A stretch of DNA of 14,092 nt, taken from the NCBI GenBank assembly GCA_029856295.1, contig JAHQWS010000318.1, positions 1 to 14,092 of the forward strand, given 5' to 3'. Under the pieces are notes generated by a model. That model saw only the letters and a program-made list of their open reading frames with translations. It searched no databases and had not been told where the DNA came from. Within the stretch, counting starts at the first letter, position 1. Every line of letters starts with the position of its first letter. This stretch comes from Promethearchaeia archaeon (GTDB taxonomy: Archaea > Asgardarchaeota > Lokiarchaeia > Sigyniarchaeales > SOKP01). The translations under genes and the position numbers were made by a program. Of the stretch, positions 14,028 through 14,092 are shown one piece after another.

Positions 14028-14092
14028 TTTCTTACAAAAATTTCATCTGATTGAATCAAACTAAATCCATAATTTGTTAAATTATATACCAT

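Noticed and set aside
14024..14092. A minus-strand frame from ATG at 14092 to TAA at 14026-14024 (22 residues), possibly the 3' end of a gene entering from the right
   Set aside because: Too short to judge, cut by the window edge, and its stop overlaps that of the HhH gene. It could be a real convergent gene, but more sequence to the right is required.

Overview
AT-rich window, almost certainly archaeal. The signs are: F420-family (FrhB), HdrD-type CCG and NfnAB-type redox genes; HhH and zinc-ribbon proteins of archaeal style; a GGTGAG-type Shine-Dalgarno; TATA-like boxes; TTG starts; and oligo-T tails behind genes. The Ras-like fold protein and the three small 7TM proteins point towards an Asgard archaeon (Promethearchaeota, Lokiarchaeia-like). 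That placement is inference; no rRNA or ribosomal marker lies in the window. I see no tRNA, CRISPR array, insertion sequence or phage gene.

Layout. Bases 1-234 (minus) hold the 5' end of a gene with a very good ribosome binding site but a TGA at codon 3. Next on the minus strand are a TPR protein (405-1166) and a tandem pair of EamA-type ten-helix transporters (1323-3216). On the plus strand follow a degenerate small-GTPase-like protein (3340-3957) and a 64-residue zinc ribbon (4111-4305). Bases 4396-10966 (minus) carry the centrepiece, three large flavin and Fe-S oxidoreductase genes. Bases 11113-13526 (plus) carry three paralogous seven-helix membrane proteins of unknown function, and 13674-14027 (plus) a helix-hairpin-helix plus zinc-ribbon protein. 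No gap without a gene exceeds 300 bases.

The redox block. An NfnA-like subunit (FAD, NAD(P), [2Fe-2S]) overlaps or abuts a 914-residue fusion of winged helix, two [4Fe-4S] ferredoxin motifs, an FrhB module and an NfnB/GltD module. Upstream, a 917-residue protein has a HdrC/HdrD-type ferredoxin domain and two CCG domains, with a whole NfnB/GltD-type FAD/NADPH module inserted inside the first CCG domain. Together they look like a hybrid of the Nfn transhydrogenase and heterodisulfide-reductase systems with a possible F420 port. Each domain can be read from sequence motifs. The idea that they form one electron-bifurcating or confurcating complex joining NAD(P)H, ferredoxin, F420 and a disulfide-type substrate is inference.
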